Assembly: GCA_016584305.1 (NCBI GenBank)
Contig: JACEEZ010009345.1
Location: 743,217-807,216, forward strand
From: Chionoecetes opilio
Lineage: Eukaryota; Arthropoda; Malacostraca; Decapoda; Majidae
Direction: 5' to 3'
DNA: 64,000 nucleotides
Part shown: positions 1 through 11,925 of the stretch, piece by piece
Position numbering within the stretch: position 1 is the first letter of the stretch
Layout of the letters: every line of letters starts with the position of its first letter
The notes under the pieces: generated by a model
What the model saw: only the letters and a program-made list of their open reading frames with translations
Told to the model about the DNA's origin: nothing
The model's database searches: none
Translations under genes and position numbers: made by a program

Positions 1-130
1 GACCTTACGTATGTAGGCTACGTGTAACCTACATCTACGTTTTCCACACCAAAATTATTCTTTGCCTAAACCTAGATGAAATGCTGGTTTGTGATTCATC
101 CTCCAGTGCCATCTCCAGGATCTCCCCCGT

Positions 131-925
131 TTAACATCCATGGGCGGTGTGTGGTGGGCGGTGTGTGATGGGCGTGTGGTGGGTGGGTGTGTGGTGGGCG
201 ATGTGTGATGGGCGTGTGGGTGGGTGGGTGTGTGGTGGGCGGATGTTGATGGGGGCGTGTGTGGGGTGGGTGTGTGGTGGGCGGATGGGGGTGATGGCGT
301 GGGGTGGTGGGTGGGTGTGTTGTGGGGCTGATGTGTGATGGGCGTTGTGGGTGGGTGGGTTGTGTGGTGGGCGGATGTATGATGGGCGTGTCGTGGGGTG
401 CATGGGTGTGTGGTGGGCGGATGGGTATGGGCGTGTGGTGGGTGGGTGGTTGTGTGGTGGGGGCGGATGTATGATGGGCGTGGTCGTGGGTGTCATGGGT
501 GTGTGGTGGGCGATGGGGTGGATGGGCGTGTGGTGGTGTTGTGGTGGTGGGCGGATGGGTGATCGGGCGTGTCGCGTGGTGCATGGGTTGTGTGGTGGGC
601 GGATGTGTGATGGGCGTGTGGTGGGTGGGTTGTGTGGTGGGTCCGGATGATGATGGGCGTGTGTGGGTGGGTGTGTGGTGGGCGGATGGTTATGGGCCGT
701 GTGGTGGGTGGGGGTGTGGGGGCGGATGTGTGATGGGCGTGGTGTGGGTGGGTGTGTGGTGGGCGGATGGGGTTGATGGGCGTGTGTGGTGGGTGTGTGG
801 TTGGCGGGTGGTGGGCGGATGGGTGATGGGCGGTGTGGGGGTGGGTTGTGTGGTGGGCGGTGGGGTGGGTGTGTGGTGGTGGGCGGGTGGGTGCCCTGGG
901 TGTGGTGGGTGTGTGGTGGACCGTG
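131..925. repeat. GT-rich minisatellite array
   Basis: Degenerate tandem array built of the words GTGTGGTGGGCGGATG, TGTGATGGGCGTG and GTGGGTGG in a roughly 35-40 bp higher-order unit, strongly G/T on this strand. Long open frames on both strands are low-complexity shadows and are not genes. Runs of GGG/GGTGGG make G-quadruplex formation plausible. The 130 bases before it show nothing recognisable. Confidence 0.85.
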
Positions 926-1171
926 GGTTACACACAGAGACCTTCCTTCCTACGCGTGTTGGAGCTGAATCAGACTGATGAAATGTTCGTATTCGTGCCC
1001 TGGCGATAGGTTCTCTAAAAAAGAGCTTTCTGTTTTGTGTGATATAACATATATACCAAATTTACACATTTCTATTGCAAATGTAATATCACTCATGAAT
1101 ATATTTAAGTATTTGACTATACTATAGCAATAATACACCAGTTTTGGTGCTAAGCCAGCAAGCATCAACGA

Positions 1172-1635
1172 GATTCGGACACATTGAAAAATTCGAGGGA
1201 TTGGAAAATTGTTCCCAGACGTCGCTGGAGAATTTTAATATTTGTGACTTCTTACCTGTTAAGAGTCACCTACTCTACTCCTTACTACTCCTTACCTACT
1301 CCTAATTAAATACAGTATCCTTTGCATGTCGTGCGCATGTAATGAATGTTGAATTGGATGAGAATTAAAGGAAAAGAGAAACATTTACGGGAGGAGTTTT
1401 GATAAGATTTTCTCATGCGCGCGATCTGATTGGCCAGGCTCTTGAAACCACCACCCACACCCACGACTGTAAAATTTTACAGGAAAAGAGTAAAATATCG
1501 CTACCGGGAGGGTATCTGCTCAGTTTTCTGTGCACGCAAAAGAGTAAAAAATAAGTGGGCGTAAATAAGTAAAATTTTACTTCCAAGGGCATGCACAAAA
1601 TACGCCTTTGCATTGAAATGAACACCATCATATAA
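1172..1635 (+). repeat. Dispersed repeat R1, copy 1
   Basis: About 460 bp closely matching 54655-55118 in the same orientation. Shared landmarks are TTGTTCCCAGA, CTCATGCGCGCGATCTGATT and GTGCACGCAAAAGAGTA. The copies differ by substitutions and a variable patch near 1245-1300 versus 54735-54785. No coding frame and no clear terminal inverted repeat, so class is unknown. The following 1636-1976 shows nothing recognisable. Confidence 0.75.
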
Positions 1636-1976
1636 TACGTTACAGTAAAATTAATACAGATCGATCTATATTATATATGTGATAGATTTTCAGAAATATG
1701 AAGCTGATTTGATGTGTTTACAATTTGCGGTAGAATGATTACTAGTAGAATATGAGATCTGGGAAGTATAACGGGGAGAGAATGGAAATGATGCGTGTGG
1801 ATTTCACTGAAATGGGATGTGAAATGAATGAGGTGGTTGAAAGGACAGGAAGAGAATGGATGTTATTGCTGCTGGGACTGTGTGATGACTGGTGAGACAA
1901 GGGGACGGATGATTGAGACAGGGAAAGAGTTGGAGAGAATGTGGTGTTTGTTTCTGTAATATCAAGATCCGGTAAA

Positions 1977-2311
1977 ATGGACGAGGACTGCGCGGTCCTT
2001 TTCTGAGACACTGACTACATATGGTATTATTTCACACTAGGACCGAAATTGCTTACACAATTGGGCGTGTGGTTTTGGGCCATTGGGCAATTGGGCGGGC
2101 GGGCCGCCCGCCACAGGTTTCGGTGGCCACAGGTAACAGTGGCCGGCGGTCGCCCGCCCGCCCGCCACTCGCTTTTGGGCTCTGCCACGCCCTGCTGGGA
2201 TGAAATTATTACCCTAACCTAACCGAACCTAACCTTCTAACGGGAGGGGCTCCGTCCCTTTCGACCCCCTGACGAGAATATTAACCTAACCGGCGCGCAG
2301 TTCTCGTCCAC
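1977..2311. mobile_element. MITE family M1, copy 1
   Basis: Short non-coding element with inverted ends: left TGGACGAGGACTGCGCGGTC, right GCGCAGTTCTCGTCCA. The left end is followed by TTTTCTGAGACAC, as in the copies at 42833 and 46919. The interior carries ACCTAACC repeats and a G+C-rich stretch (2060-2180). No transposase, so non-autonomous. Superfamily unassigned. Confidence 0.7.
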
Positions 2312-2923
2312 TATAACTCATTTTAGCCCACATGAACGCGTCTTCATCTGTCGCTGCCGTTCTCTTCTAAAAATCACCTCCTCCCTTTTCATCACCAGTA
2401 GCTACGTATATATATGCCCCTAAAGTTAAAACATTAACAAATCTCCGCGCCTCTCGCTGTCATCGCTTCATCTTTGTTTGTTTATTGTTGGGTGAAGCGG
2501 TTGGCCCAACCGTGTGCTAGATGTGTTGACAGTGTTCACGAACAGGTCCAACCAAATACTTGTTTGGTTCGACGAAACAGCCCGACGAAACGCCTCGTGT
2601 GATACTCGCTTTAACCCATTTCTACCTAATCTTGGGCAGAAACCCAGCAACAAAGGTATTTTGCGCCAGCAACGACCATCTCTCCGAACTTCTTTTTCAA
2701 ACGCCGAAAGCTACAAAGCTCCCTTTTCGGTCGTTAATGCGTCGGAAGGCGCTGACTGGCTAAGGCGAGTAATGACGTCATCAAGCGCGTCATCAGCCAC
2801 CAGCCAATGACAAACAGTTTTTAAAACTTCTCGACCAATCACAAGTCAGCGAGACATATTTCCGGGCAAGAATGGCATGCCAGACTGCCTCTCCCCGCCT
2901 TCTTTCCCGTCATCTCAAACAAA
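2312..2923. promoter_or_regulatory. Possible promoter-like segment, no gene seen
   Basis: No convincing coding sequence. It holds a palindromic CRE, TGACGTCA (2773-2780), and two CCAAT boxes (2804-2808 and 2835-2839). An NRF1-type GCGCATGCGC lies just downstream at 3083-3092, inside a MITE-like element. These words are typical of CpG-rich animal promoters, but no transcript start or first exon can be identified and part of the signal may be transposon-borne. Confidence 0.2.
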
Positions 2924-3423
2924 TAGCGCTTTTTTTCGGGGGCCGCTCTGGCCCGGTCTGGACTGGGCTAGCCCCGGGCGGCCACTATTTTTGCGAGGCA
3001 GTTTAGACCGGGCGGGAAAACGGACGGGGCCCCGGGCTGAGCCAGATAGCAGGACCAGGTTGGACCAGTGTGGGGAGAACTGGCGCATGCGCACTACAGT
3101 CAGCGGGGAAGGCGACCAGGAGCTTCTCGTGCTGCTGATAAGAAATTAAACACCATGATGGCCGACTATAAGACTAAAGTATCACAGGCGTGGTAGTTGT
3201 AAAGTCTTCAGCACAGGTTAAAAGGCGGACGACAAAAAGGATATTGACAAGATGGACGCCTGCGCCTCCACAGTTCAGTTCATACCGCCCACTCGATCCC
3301 CCAGCCAATAGGAACGACGAATGGGACGGGGCCATTTTCGATGTATTTTCGCGACCATCAGTCCACCCTGGCCCGGTCCGGACTGGACTGAACCAGGGCG
3401 GTGAACGTCACGAAAATGCGCTA
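2924..3423. mobile_element. GC-rich MITE-like element
   Basis: Inverted ends TAGCGCTTTTTTTCGGGGGC (left) and, reading inward from the right, TAGCGCATTTTCGTGACG. CTGGCCCGGTC words near each end add subterminal symmetry. No coding potential recognised. A second copy of the right-type terminus starts in the opposite direction at 3427, so two ends abut and create the palindrome at 3387-3463. Confidence 0.45.
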
Positions 3424-3463
3424 TTATAGCGCATTTTCGTGACGTTCACCGCCCTGGTTCAGT
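3387..3463. repeat. Perfect 77-bp palindrome
   Basis: Two 38-nt arms, identical when reverse-complemented, separated by one base. It contains GTGACGTTCACCGCCC and its complement. It is best explained as the head-to-head ends of two related MITEs. 3464-3943 after it holds only TTTTCTCG-type repeats and no recognised gene. Confidence 0.9.
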
Positions 3464-3943
3464 TTTTTTCTCGTTTTCTCGTTTTTTTCTCGTTAATTCT
3501 CGTTTTATTCGGAATGCTTGCGTTTTAAGGAGTTTTAATGTATCAGATAGTAAGATATATAAGTAAGGAGCCTGTGTTGCTAGTGTTTTGGTGGGAGAAG
3601 GTGTTTTGTGTGTGGGTTGAAATAGTGAATATTTGTGATATGGGGAGGCCCCGCGGCAAGGCCTCTCCGTCACTCTGCCCCGCCATCAGTCACCTCATCA
3701 TAACATCTTTAAATCACCCTTATTTAAGGTGACACATGGTGCTACATTGATTTAGATAATGACAAGTATATAATTATAACATCTCACCATAATCACTAAG
3801 TTGTATAATAACGAGTAATAAGACGTTTAATCCTGCCCAAACCTACAGTGGCGGAGGAGCTGGCGGCTCCAGCCGCCACACTCAAAAGTTTTGAGTAAAA
3901 ACCCGCAGTTATCCGCCTCAGCTGTGCCTTCCTGAAGAAGACG

Positions 3944-4340
3944 CCCAGCAAACATGGGCTATGCGGGCCTGTGTCGGCTTGTGCCGGGTACGTATCGGCA
4001 CCGGCGGCAGGGTAACTGGTTTCGGCAAATCGGATGAAGCCGATGTCGGCCCCACAGTGGGAACTGTATATCGGGCCAATTATTGATAAATTCGTACAGG
4101 CCCAACACAGTCTTCCTTGACTCGGCCCAAGGATAATAATTTAAGTGGATGTGACAATGAATGGCCGGGGCCGAAGGGGCTTAAATAGGGGTTCAAGCTC
4201 GGATTAAGGATAATTGTTGATTATTAGGTGGCTGAATCGTAGCCAGGCAGTCAGCTGTTGGCCACTCGCGCCCGTTGTGACGGCGTTGTCTCGAAGCCAA
4301 TATTCAAAATATTACCAGTGGAAGTGGCCGGGCGCCCGCG
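3944..4340. other. GC-rich segment with CCCAGCAAACAT terminus
   Basis: Begins with CCCAGCAAACAT and is full of TCGGC/GGCCG words. 9190-9720 is similar in composition and ends with ATGTTTGCTGGG, the inverted form of the same terminus. They could be the two ends of one 5.8-kb element or unrelated copies. No reading frame of interest. Confidence 0.35.
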
Positions 4341-4519
4341 GCGCTACATTTACTGCTCTTACAGGCCTCTCAGGCTGAGGATCGACTTCATCTACTCCAC
4401 AAAGACTTATAAAGGTACGTAGGAAAGGGTGGTGACAACTTAGAGATGATAAATGCTCAAATATATAGACAAGACTTATAAAAGCCTCAGAACTTTGCCT
4501 TTACCTCAGATAAATACTA

Positions 4520-5071
4520 GAGTCCTTTCCCGCCCTTATTAGTGTTTTTTTTTCCTCCAGACCTTAACAGATCATTTCAGATACCTCTAACACGTAAATA
4601 TAAAGTAGGGAAAGATGCCACCTTCAACCCCCCTGCCCCCCCTAAATCCTCTGGATCCCCCAAAATAATTTTACTAACCTAACCTCACTATAACTTTACC
4701 AAACCTTACCAATAACCTCCTAGCGAGACTTAATTGCGGGGAACTAGAATTCTACCAGGCTAGGTTAGGTTATATTGAGGTAAGGTTAGTAATTAATTTT
4801 TTTGGGTCCCTCTAGGAGGTTATTAGTAAGGTTAGGCTTGGTTATAGTGAGGTTAGGCTAGGTTATATTGAGGTTAGGTTAGGTTATAGTGAGGGTAGAA
4901 TATTAATATTTACCATTGTATATTTTTGAGGGGTTCAAGGGGGTCGTTTAGGGGGGAGGGAGGGTGAAGGGGCAGCTCTCCTCCACTTTATAATTACGTG
5001 TTAGAGGTATCACAAGTGATCTGTGAAGGTCTGGAGGAAAACCCCCCGCTAATAAGGGCGGGAAAGGACTC
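4520..5071. mobile_element. TA-flanked MITE family M2, copy 1
   Basis: Terminal inverted repeat GAGTCCTTTCCCGCCCTTAT with TA directly outside both ends (4518-4519 and 5072-5073), as expected for a Tc1/mariner-superfamily target duplication. The interior is a large foldback with CCTAACC/GGTTAGG blocks at the centre. Other copies: 38725-39219, 59068-59565, partial 19230-19512 and 47214-47323. Non-coding. Confidence 0.75.
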
Positions 5072-5139
5072 TAGAATTGTACCGCTTCAGGGAGTTAAGT
5101 AATAAGGCTTGTACGTGGAGAAGATGTTTACTTGGTGAT

Positions 5140-5460
5140 TGGGTTCTACTGTAATGCAGTTTAAAGCATTACAAGGCACGAGTTATAACCGTCCTCAAGT
5201 TATAGAACTGACAATTTGCAGCATTTCTAATCCCTATACCACGACGGAAATGAGATATAACACATGGGGGGTCTGGAGGGGCGAAATCCCCCCCCCCCCT
5301 CCAGCGATCCCAGCGAGGTTATAATAGGATAAGTAATCAATGCCCAGGCTAGGTTAGTTAACTAGCGGGGGGGGGGGGGGTCTGAATGGGCGCAGCCCCC
5401 CAGTTATGTCAGGAGAATTTTGGTAAAAGAGGATATACTAAACTGCAGTTTTACTGGTGA
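5140..5460 (+). repeat. Dispersed repeat R2, copy 1
   Basis: Starts TTCTACTGTAATGCAGTTTA and ends near CTAAACTGCAGTTTTAC. It includes poly-C (about 5290) and poly-G (about 5365) runs. Its 5' part recurs at 6050-6130 (+), 28855-28945 (-) and 59595-59700 (-); its 3' part recurs at 35950-36060 (+) and, inverted, at 58888-59060. No coding potential. Confidence 0.6.
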
Positions 5461-6646
5461 TTGTGATGAATGGGTGTCTGATGTAGCCTTTGGTACAGCA
5501 GTACTGACCCTACTGGGCTAATATTTAGAACATGACTGTCTGGATTCAAGTCTTTTTCACCTTTCTACTGTTTCTATAGATGTGTGTTTTCCCTCTCTCT
5601 CCACACCTTTGCCCAAAAAGCGTTTGCTTGTAAAGGGCTGTTTGCAACCTTTGCAACCACCAATCCTGTTATAATCATCATAAAATATTGTAAAATGGCA
5701 AACATAATAAAGTGTTAAAGTGTTAAAGTGATGAGAACGAGTGTGAAAGTAGCAATTAAATGTTGTGCAAACATAAATGTTTCCTTAGGCTAGGTTAATT
5801 TAAGGGCAAGGCTAAGTTAGGTTAGTTTAAGAGCAAGGCTAAGTTAGGTTAGTTTAAAGGCAAGGCTAAGTTAGGTTAGTTTGAGGGTCAGATTAAGTTA
5901 GTTTAATAGTTTCATTAGGTTATTATTTGATACTTTTACAAATGGAGAGTGTTTTTTCCGTCAAAACGTCTAAAAAGTGTATTTTTTAGAAATGCTGTCA
6001 CTACTTTTAACTGTCATCTTCATTTAAAGAAGCAACACCTGCCTCGGTTCTACTGCAGTTTGATACATTACAAGGCACGTAGTTATAACTGCCTTCAACT
6101 TGTAAATCTGACCATTAGCAGTATTTCTTAAGATATTTTGGTACTTTCAACCATTAATTGAGTATGTGGTTAAAAAATTTCTATTCCTATGTATTCTGGT
6201 GTGTTAAGAATGATGGTCTTTTTAAAAAAAATCGGAAATGCCTCATTTTGCAGTTATCTCCCCATTACTCTTGCTTCAGGATAGGCTACGCAAACAATGT
6301 CCTGGTTAGATTAGTGGGTATTATTTTACACACTCTGTGCCTGATCTCAATTCTAGGTAAAGATGCATTGCGTATGGATTTGGTAGAGTGTAAATTTTAG
6401 TTTATGCGACACCCCGAAAGTGCAGAAATAGGTGTATAGGTGTAAGAAAAAAAGAATAAATGTCGTAAATGACCAAAGTTTAGGATACTATAAGGATTAC
6501 TAAATAACATTTATCTCTCAACTTCACAGGATTTGTACAATGCAACTAGTTAAGTAATCATAACTAGTTTAGACAGCTTTCATCCATTATGATTTGCACC
6601 AACATTCTTTGTATTGTGGTCTATTATATGGTATTTGTATTGTGGT
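5461..6646. other. Non-coding, repeat fragments only
   Basis: Holds a 58-bp word shared with 42968-43020 (CTAATATTTAGAACATGACT...), four copies of GGCTAAGTTAGGTTAGTTTA-type sequence around 5785-5910, and an R2 fragment at 6050-6130. No exon signature recognised. Confidence 0.5.
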
Positions 6647-6685
6647 CAGTGGCGTACCCAGAAAATTGAAAAGGGGGGGGGGCCA

Positions 6686-6689
6686 ATAT

Positions 6690-6772
<83 letters not shown>

Positions 6773-6795
6773 TATATAATATATATATATATATA
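6686..6795. repeat. (TA)n microsatellite
   Basis: Nearly pure TA dinucleotide inside the hAT-like element, grading into A-rich sequence up to about 7115. The open frames here are simple-repeat artefacts. Confidence 0.95.
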
Positions 6796-7142
6796 AATAA
6801 AAAATATAGAAGAAAAAAAATAAAAAAATATAAAAAAAATAAAAAAATAAAAAAAAATAAAATATATATAAAATCTAAAATAATCAATAAATAAAATATA
6901 TATAAACAAATTATAATAAAGTAAAATAAGAAAAAATATATTAAATATATAAAATCAAGAAATAATAAAAAAAATAATAATATGACAAAAATATATATAT
7001 AAAAGTATAAAAATCACATTATATAAAAAATTAAAAAATCCAAAAATAAAAAAAAATACAATATATAGAAAATAATAAAAAAAAAATATATAGAAAATAA
7101 AAAAATATAAATCATAATTTTTTTTTTTTTTTTTTTAAATAA

Positions 7143-7210
<68 letters not shown>

Positions 7211-7246
7211 TGTCTGTCTGTCTTGTCTGTCTGTCTGTCTTGTCTG

Positions 7247-7288
<42 letters not shown>
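7143..7288. repeat. (TCTG)n tetranucleotide microsatellite
   Basis: About 36 units of TCTG with a few one-base slips (TCTTGTCTG) and a short TC tail. It lies inside the hAT-like element. Confidence 0.95.
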
Positions 7289-7295
<7 letters not shown>

Positions 7296-7397
7296 ATATA
7301 TATATGGTGCTATCTATATATATATTGGCTATATTTTTTTCTTTGCAAAGGGGGGGGGGGGCATGGCCGCATGGCCTCCATCCTCGGTACGCCACTG

Positions 7398-8095
7398 ATT
7401 GTGTCTATATTGTATTGTAAGTGTAATTGAAGTGATTGCAGGTTGAACAATCTCTTTTGGTAAGATTTGCCGATAGAACATATAAGAAATCTGTAAAGAG
7501 TTATGTAAACTTATGACAGTGCATCGGATCATGAAAATCTAATCTTAGTTTTCTTTTTCAGAGCAACTTGTGATCAAAGCCTTTTAGGTGGTGAAGAAGG
7601 CACCAACATGTGAGCATGGCACATGGTATCTTTAATGAAACAGAAGAGGACACCAGTGGCCTGCTGTACAGGACAGCCCCCTGCACATCTGACAGATGGT
7701 GGGAATTCTATTATTTATCCGATTTGCTATGGGTTGAGACTTAACACTTCGGGTGTGTAAGTTCTCAGTGGTTTAGGTAAACCTGATAATTTTCTGATGC
7801 ATTTCGGTATCTTTTTTCCTTAAACCTAACCTAACCTAATTTACAGAGATTGATAGACTTTCAGGCTACATTTTCCTTCTTCTTTCTGTTTAACGTCAGA
7901 TTTTCACCATAATGTCTTATAAGGTTAGACGACGATGATACTTATCCAATTTTATTCTCGGCGTTCATCATTTAGATTTGCAGCATCTCAATATTCATGA
8001 CTTGTCAACATATAGTACATAGTTCATGACATAGTGCGTGAGCAGGATGACAGCTCCATAAGAGTCTTCCCTGTTATAACTATACGTTATGGGTA
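7398..8095. other. No gene recognised
   Basis: Unique-looking sequence. A splice-acceptor-like TTTTCTTTTTCAG at about 7550 is not followed by a convincing exon. Confidence 0.4.
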
Positions 8096-8099
8096 AATT

Positions 8100-8137
8100 T
8101 ATATATTATATAATATATATATTATATAATATATTAT

Positions 8138-8206
<69 letters not shown>

Positions 8207-8215
8207 TATATATTT
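8100..8215. repeat. (TA)n microsatellite
   Basis: TA dinucleotide array with ATATTATA interruptions, followed by A/T-rich unique sequence to about 8680 in which no gene is seen. Confidence 0.9.
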
Positions 8216-8683
8216 ATATCATAATAATTTGATTATTTAATTATTATTTATTCATTCATGTATTTATTTGTTATTTATTTCGTTATTTGTCTGTTCTTAA
8301 GAAATTTTACCACATTTATCTGGACTTTTTTTCCACTTTTGTAACAATACAGTGATTATATTCTTATGAAAATTATATTATATACACATATACTTGTTTC
8401 ATTTACAGTATTTATACTTGTAGCAGCTGATGGTGTATTAGGGTACACAATGTGAATTGAATTGCTGACTGCCAGTGCCAGACTGCTCAACCACAGCAAG
8501 ACATATACTGCAGCCAAGACTGATGATTATGGCTTAATTTGAAGTATTAGTGATAATTTTTATTCTTTGTTGCACTATAGGCCTATTGGTCCTTAGCTCA
8601 TACTGTAAGAGTTGAGAAACCATTCAATCCTGGCAACAGGTTATTCCATTCACAAACCTGTGTTCATTTAAAAGTGGGGCAGT

Positions 8684-9184
8684 GTAGCGCGCCGACTAGC
8701 TGCCCTGCCCGGATAGCTACCCTGCCACGACTACGCACACGCTGCAGATGACGTCTCACAGGAAAACATTGGCCACGCCTCCAGGACCAGAACATTATCA
8801 TCAGATTCGCTTATTTAACCTAAATAAGTCTACAAAACTTAACCCAAACCTATCTTAAACCTAACCAAACCTAAATCAAATCTAAACCAAGCCTTAACTT
8901 CACTTGAATTTAACCTAATCAAACTTGAGTAACCTAATATACCTTGCTATTATCATATAAAAATAAATGGTTAAATTTGGGTTAAGTTAACGTTTGGTTT
9001 AGGTTTCATTTAGATTTGGTTAAATTTTGGATAGGTTTGGAGTTAAGTTTTGTAGACATTTAGGTAAAATAAGCGAATCTGACGATAATGTTCTGGTCCA
9101 GGAGGCGTGATCAATGTTTTCCTGTGTGATGTCATCTGTCGTACGTGCGCAGTCGTGGCAGGGTAACTAGTCGGCGTGCTACAC
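8684..9184. mobile_element. Foldback element, arms about 240 bp
   Basis: Left end TGTAGCGCGCCGACTAG pairs with right end CTAGTCGGCGTGCTACA. Arm symmetry continues through CCTCCAGGACCAGAACATTA and its complement to a CCTAAAC-rich centre (8818-9010). Non-coding. No clear target duplication. Confidence 0.75.
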
Positions 9185-9216
9185 CGGCATTAGGAACGGT
9201 AAAGCGATTCAGCTGC

Positions 9217-9500
9217 TTTATCGGCCTGCTTGTGGCACTATTCAGCTGCTATATTGGCCCACTTGTGGCACTATTCAAATGCTAAGTCGGCCTGCTTGTG
9301 GCACTATTCAAATGCTAAGTCGGCCTGCTTGTGGCACTATTTGGATGCTAAATCGGCCTGCTTGTGGCACGATTCAGTTGCTGTGTAGGCCCGCTTATGG
9401 CACTATTTGGATGCTAAATCGGCTTGCTTGTGGCACGATGCAGTTGCTGTGTTGGCTCGCTTATGGCACGATATAGATGCTATGTCGGCCCGTTTGTGGC
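9217..9500 (+). repeat. 33-bp minisatellite
   Basis: About eight units of 33 bp containing GGCCTGCTTGTGGCACTATT. Because 33 is divisible by three, a frame stays open and reads as repeats of an 11-residue motif like MLSRPACGTIQ. It has no start context or flanking gene, so it is read as a tandem repeat and not a protein. Confidence 0.85.
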
Positions 9501-10304
9501 TCAGTAGTGGCAATAGTTTGGTTACGGTTTGCCGACACAGATCTGACACAGAAACGTAACGTAACCGACACAGGCCCGGGGTGCAAACATGTACGCACAA
9601 GTTGTCGGTCCGCAGCCAGGCCGATAACTTCATTACGGTTTGCCGATTCAATGCCAATATGCCGTTTGTGATTTGCCGGCACTAATTTGATGCCGGCCCG
9701 TCATGACAATGTTTGCTGGGGTACAGTCAGCTCCCACGCCTGTGATAGCACCATAGGATATCACCAGGGATCATAGGATTCCTCAAGGGGTTCTCGCTCC
9801 CCTACTAAATATTACCAAAGACATCTATCTCCCTTGGTGAAATTGGTGTTGATATCCACCTCACGGGCTTCATCAGGCTGCTGCTGCTGCTGCTGCCGAA
9901 GGCCGCGCTGCCAGACGTAAATGAGTCCCTTGCTTGTATTTCATCTCTTTACTCATATATATGAATAATATCCATCCAAATGCAATCATATGTCTACATT
10001 CACCTATAAAAAAGATATTTCATAGCATACCAAGCAATAATGAGCATGCCTGGAGACTTCCGACCTCTGCTAATACCGGTCTTGAGCAGTCGTTGGCCAG
10101 TGTGCACGTTAACGACGAAACCGACCACTTTTCCGCGCTGTGGGTTCCGTCGTTGGACTAACGACCAAAAAAAGGTCTTTAAGTGTTTTGTGGCTTCTGG
10201 CCCAGGCTGATCTTTTGGCGCTCGGTGGCATCTCTCCGTGAATCACTTAGTTCCTGTTGAGTTGGACGTCTAATAAACGACGTTGAAACAAGGCGATAAT
10301 GTAT
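9501..10304. other. No gene recognised
   Basis: Begins with GC-rich sequence ending in ATGTTTGCTGGG (9709-9720, see 3944), then unique-looking sequence with a short CTG run (9870-9890). No exon signature. Confidence 0.4.
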
Positions 10305-10311
10305 GTGAAGT

Positions 10312-10800
10312 GAGCTACCTGGCGTCTGGCAGACTTAATGTAGGACTGAAGGCAATTTCGAGGCAACACTTCCGATAGAGTTTTTTGAGCTCTACAACTT
10401 TGTCTTCAGTGAAATTTTTTTCAATCTCAAACGTAAATGGCTTTTTTGGAACAAAAACCCCCCTAACACTGGCGGTGCGGGGCAGTGTCAAGGGGGTTTT
10501 TGTTCCAAAAAAGCCATTTACGTTCAAGATTGAAAAAAATTCACTGATGACAAAGTTGTAGAACTTAAAAAACTCTATCGGAAGGTAGGCCTCAAAATTG
10601 CCTTCAGACCTACATTAAGTCCGCCAGACGCCAGGTAGCTCAGCTGAAAGCCACTTCGTGACACTTTACTCACAGAAAAGCCACTTACGTTCGAGATTGA
10701 ATGTTTTTTACTGATGACAAAGTTGTAGAGCTCAAAAAACTCTATCGGAGGTGTGGCCTCGAAATTGCCTTCAGACCTATATTAAGTCCGCCAAACGCCG
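10312..10800. mobile_element. Foldback with a third arm
   Basis: Arm 1 (10312-10468) and its inverse (10487-10640) enclose a short loop. AACAAAAACCCCC and GGCAATTTCGAGGC-type words pair across. A third, direct copy of the second arm follows at 10675-10800. No coding function. Confidence 0.75.
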
Positions 10801-11676
10801 GAAAGGTAAAAAAAATAGACAGTGAAAATTGATGTTTTGGGGGGTACCATCAAATATGGGTCCCAAATGAACAGTGCATTCAAGTTTATTCACTGTTACC
10901 AGTTGATTTCCACTTCAGGGGATCCCACACGTATCTGTAGGTACATTATTCATGCATCTGGAGACCAAAGACCTACACTGCCCGAAATCGGTGTATCGCG
11001 AAATCGAAATTTGAGGGTATACCCTACTTCAAGAGCAAATTTTGAGAAAAGTTCCAAGTAGAATTTTGTAAGAAATGGGTTTTTGAAATCCTGAGACATT
11101 GCCCTCTTAGAAACAACTCACAGACCTTTTGGCAAATGAAACATAACCAGCACCCCCTCAGCTCTGGGACTATTGGTAGCAAACGCGGAGTTGCGCATGT
11201 TCGTTCTTTTGCCACCAGTACCGGCATCCTTGTTTACATTTTGGAGCAGCCAACGCCACGCAAGAATTGTACGAACTACACATTTGAGTTAAATAAAGAG
11301 AAATGACCAATCTTGAGTGGTCAAGAGATGTTGTAGCATCTCTATGTGATATGTTTAGGGAAAATAAGTGCTGTATATAGGGAATATAGCTGTATTGTAT
11401 AGTAATAGTAATATGGTGTACGGTGAGAGGAGAAAAATAAAGATGAGAGGAGAAAAATTAAGTGTTTGGTAGAGTAGGATTGGACAAATAAATAGGTTTT
11501 TAACTCTATATATAGTAGCCACTGATCTATATAACATGGATCGCGGATCTGGGCTAGCTGTGGCCGAGATACTGAAGTCAGCCACCAGCCACCAGCCGCC
11601 ATCTTGCCAACACCAAAACAAATACATGGGCCGGCCCAGGCAGTGGCTGGGTGTTGGCTGCTGGCATGTGATAGCC
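10801..11676. other. No gene recognised
   Basis: Non-repetitive at this resolution, with no motif-bearing reading frame on either strand. Confidence 0.4.
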
Positions 11677-11679
11677 TAT

Positions 11680-11793
11680 ATTACCACCTACTACTACTAT
11701 TAACACCTACTACTACTACTACTATTACCACCTACTACTACTATTACCACCTACAACTACTATTAACACCTACTACTACTACTACTAAACTTC
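11680..11793. repeat. (CTA)n-type microsatellite
   Basis: CTACTACTATT and ACCACCTACTACT words in a compound trinucleotide array. Confidence 0.9.
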
Positions 11794-11854
11794 CAACCTA
11801 GTGCATCGTCGAACCGATGTCGTCATTCATTTATTTACGGTGATACACAGACAA

Positions 11855-11925
11855 CAGGTGTGTTGCGAGGCCGTACAGGTGTGTAGTGACAGGTGTCTTG
11901 CGAGGCCGTAGGGTGGTGTGGGGGG
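11855..11925. repeat. Two copies of a 33-36 bp repeat
   Basis: GTGACAGGTGTGTTGCGAGG-type units, the same repeat as the five-copy array at 16243-16405 and in the same orientation. The two arrays bracket the transposase remnant at 12350-14420. The intervening sequence to 12350 is non-coding. Confidence 0.6.

Larger units (their letters stand above)
6647..7397. mobile_element. hAT-like non-autonomous element
   Basis: Left end CAGTGGCGTACCC and right end GGTACGCCACTG match the CAGTGGCGTA-type termini of hAT transposons. Flanks ATTGTGGT and ATTGTGTC fit an 8-bp target duplication with two mismatches. No transposase. The interior is a (TA)n block (6686-6795), an A/T-only stretch to about 7115, and a (TCTG)n block (7143-7288), with poly-G runs just inside each terminus. 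Confidence 0.7.

Noticed and set aside
96..978. His/Pro/Thr and Gly/Trp/Val frames
   Set aside because: GT-rich minisatellite artefacts.
3083..3092. NRF1-type site as proof of a promoter
   Set aside because: It lies inside a MITE-like element and no first exon or transcript signal could be tied to it.
9279..9476. Six 11-residue repeats (MLSRPACGTIQ type) as a repeat protein
   Set aside because: Follows from the 33-bp unit length; the same array continues outside the frame and lacks any gene context.
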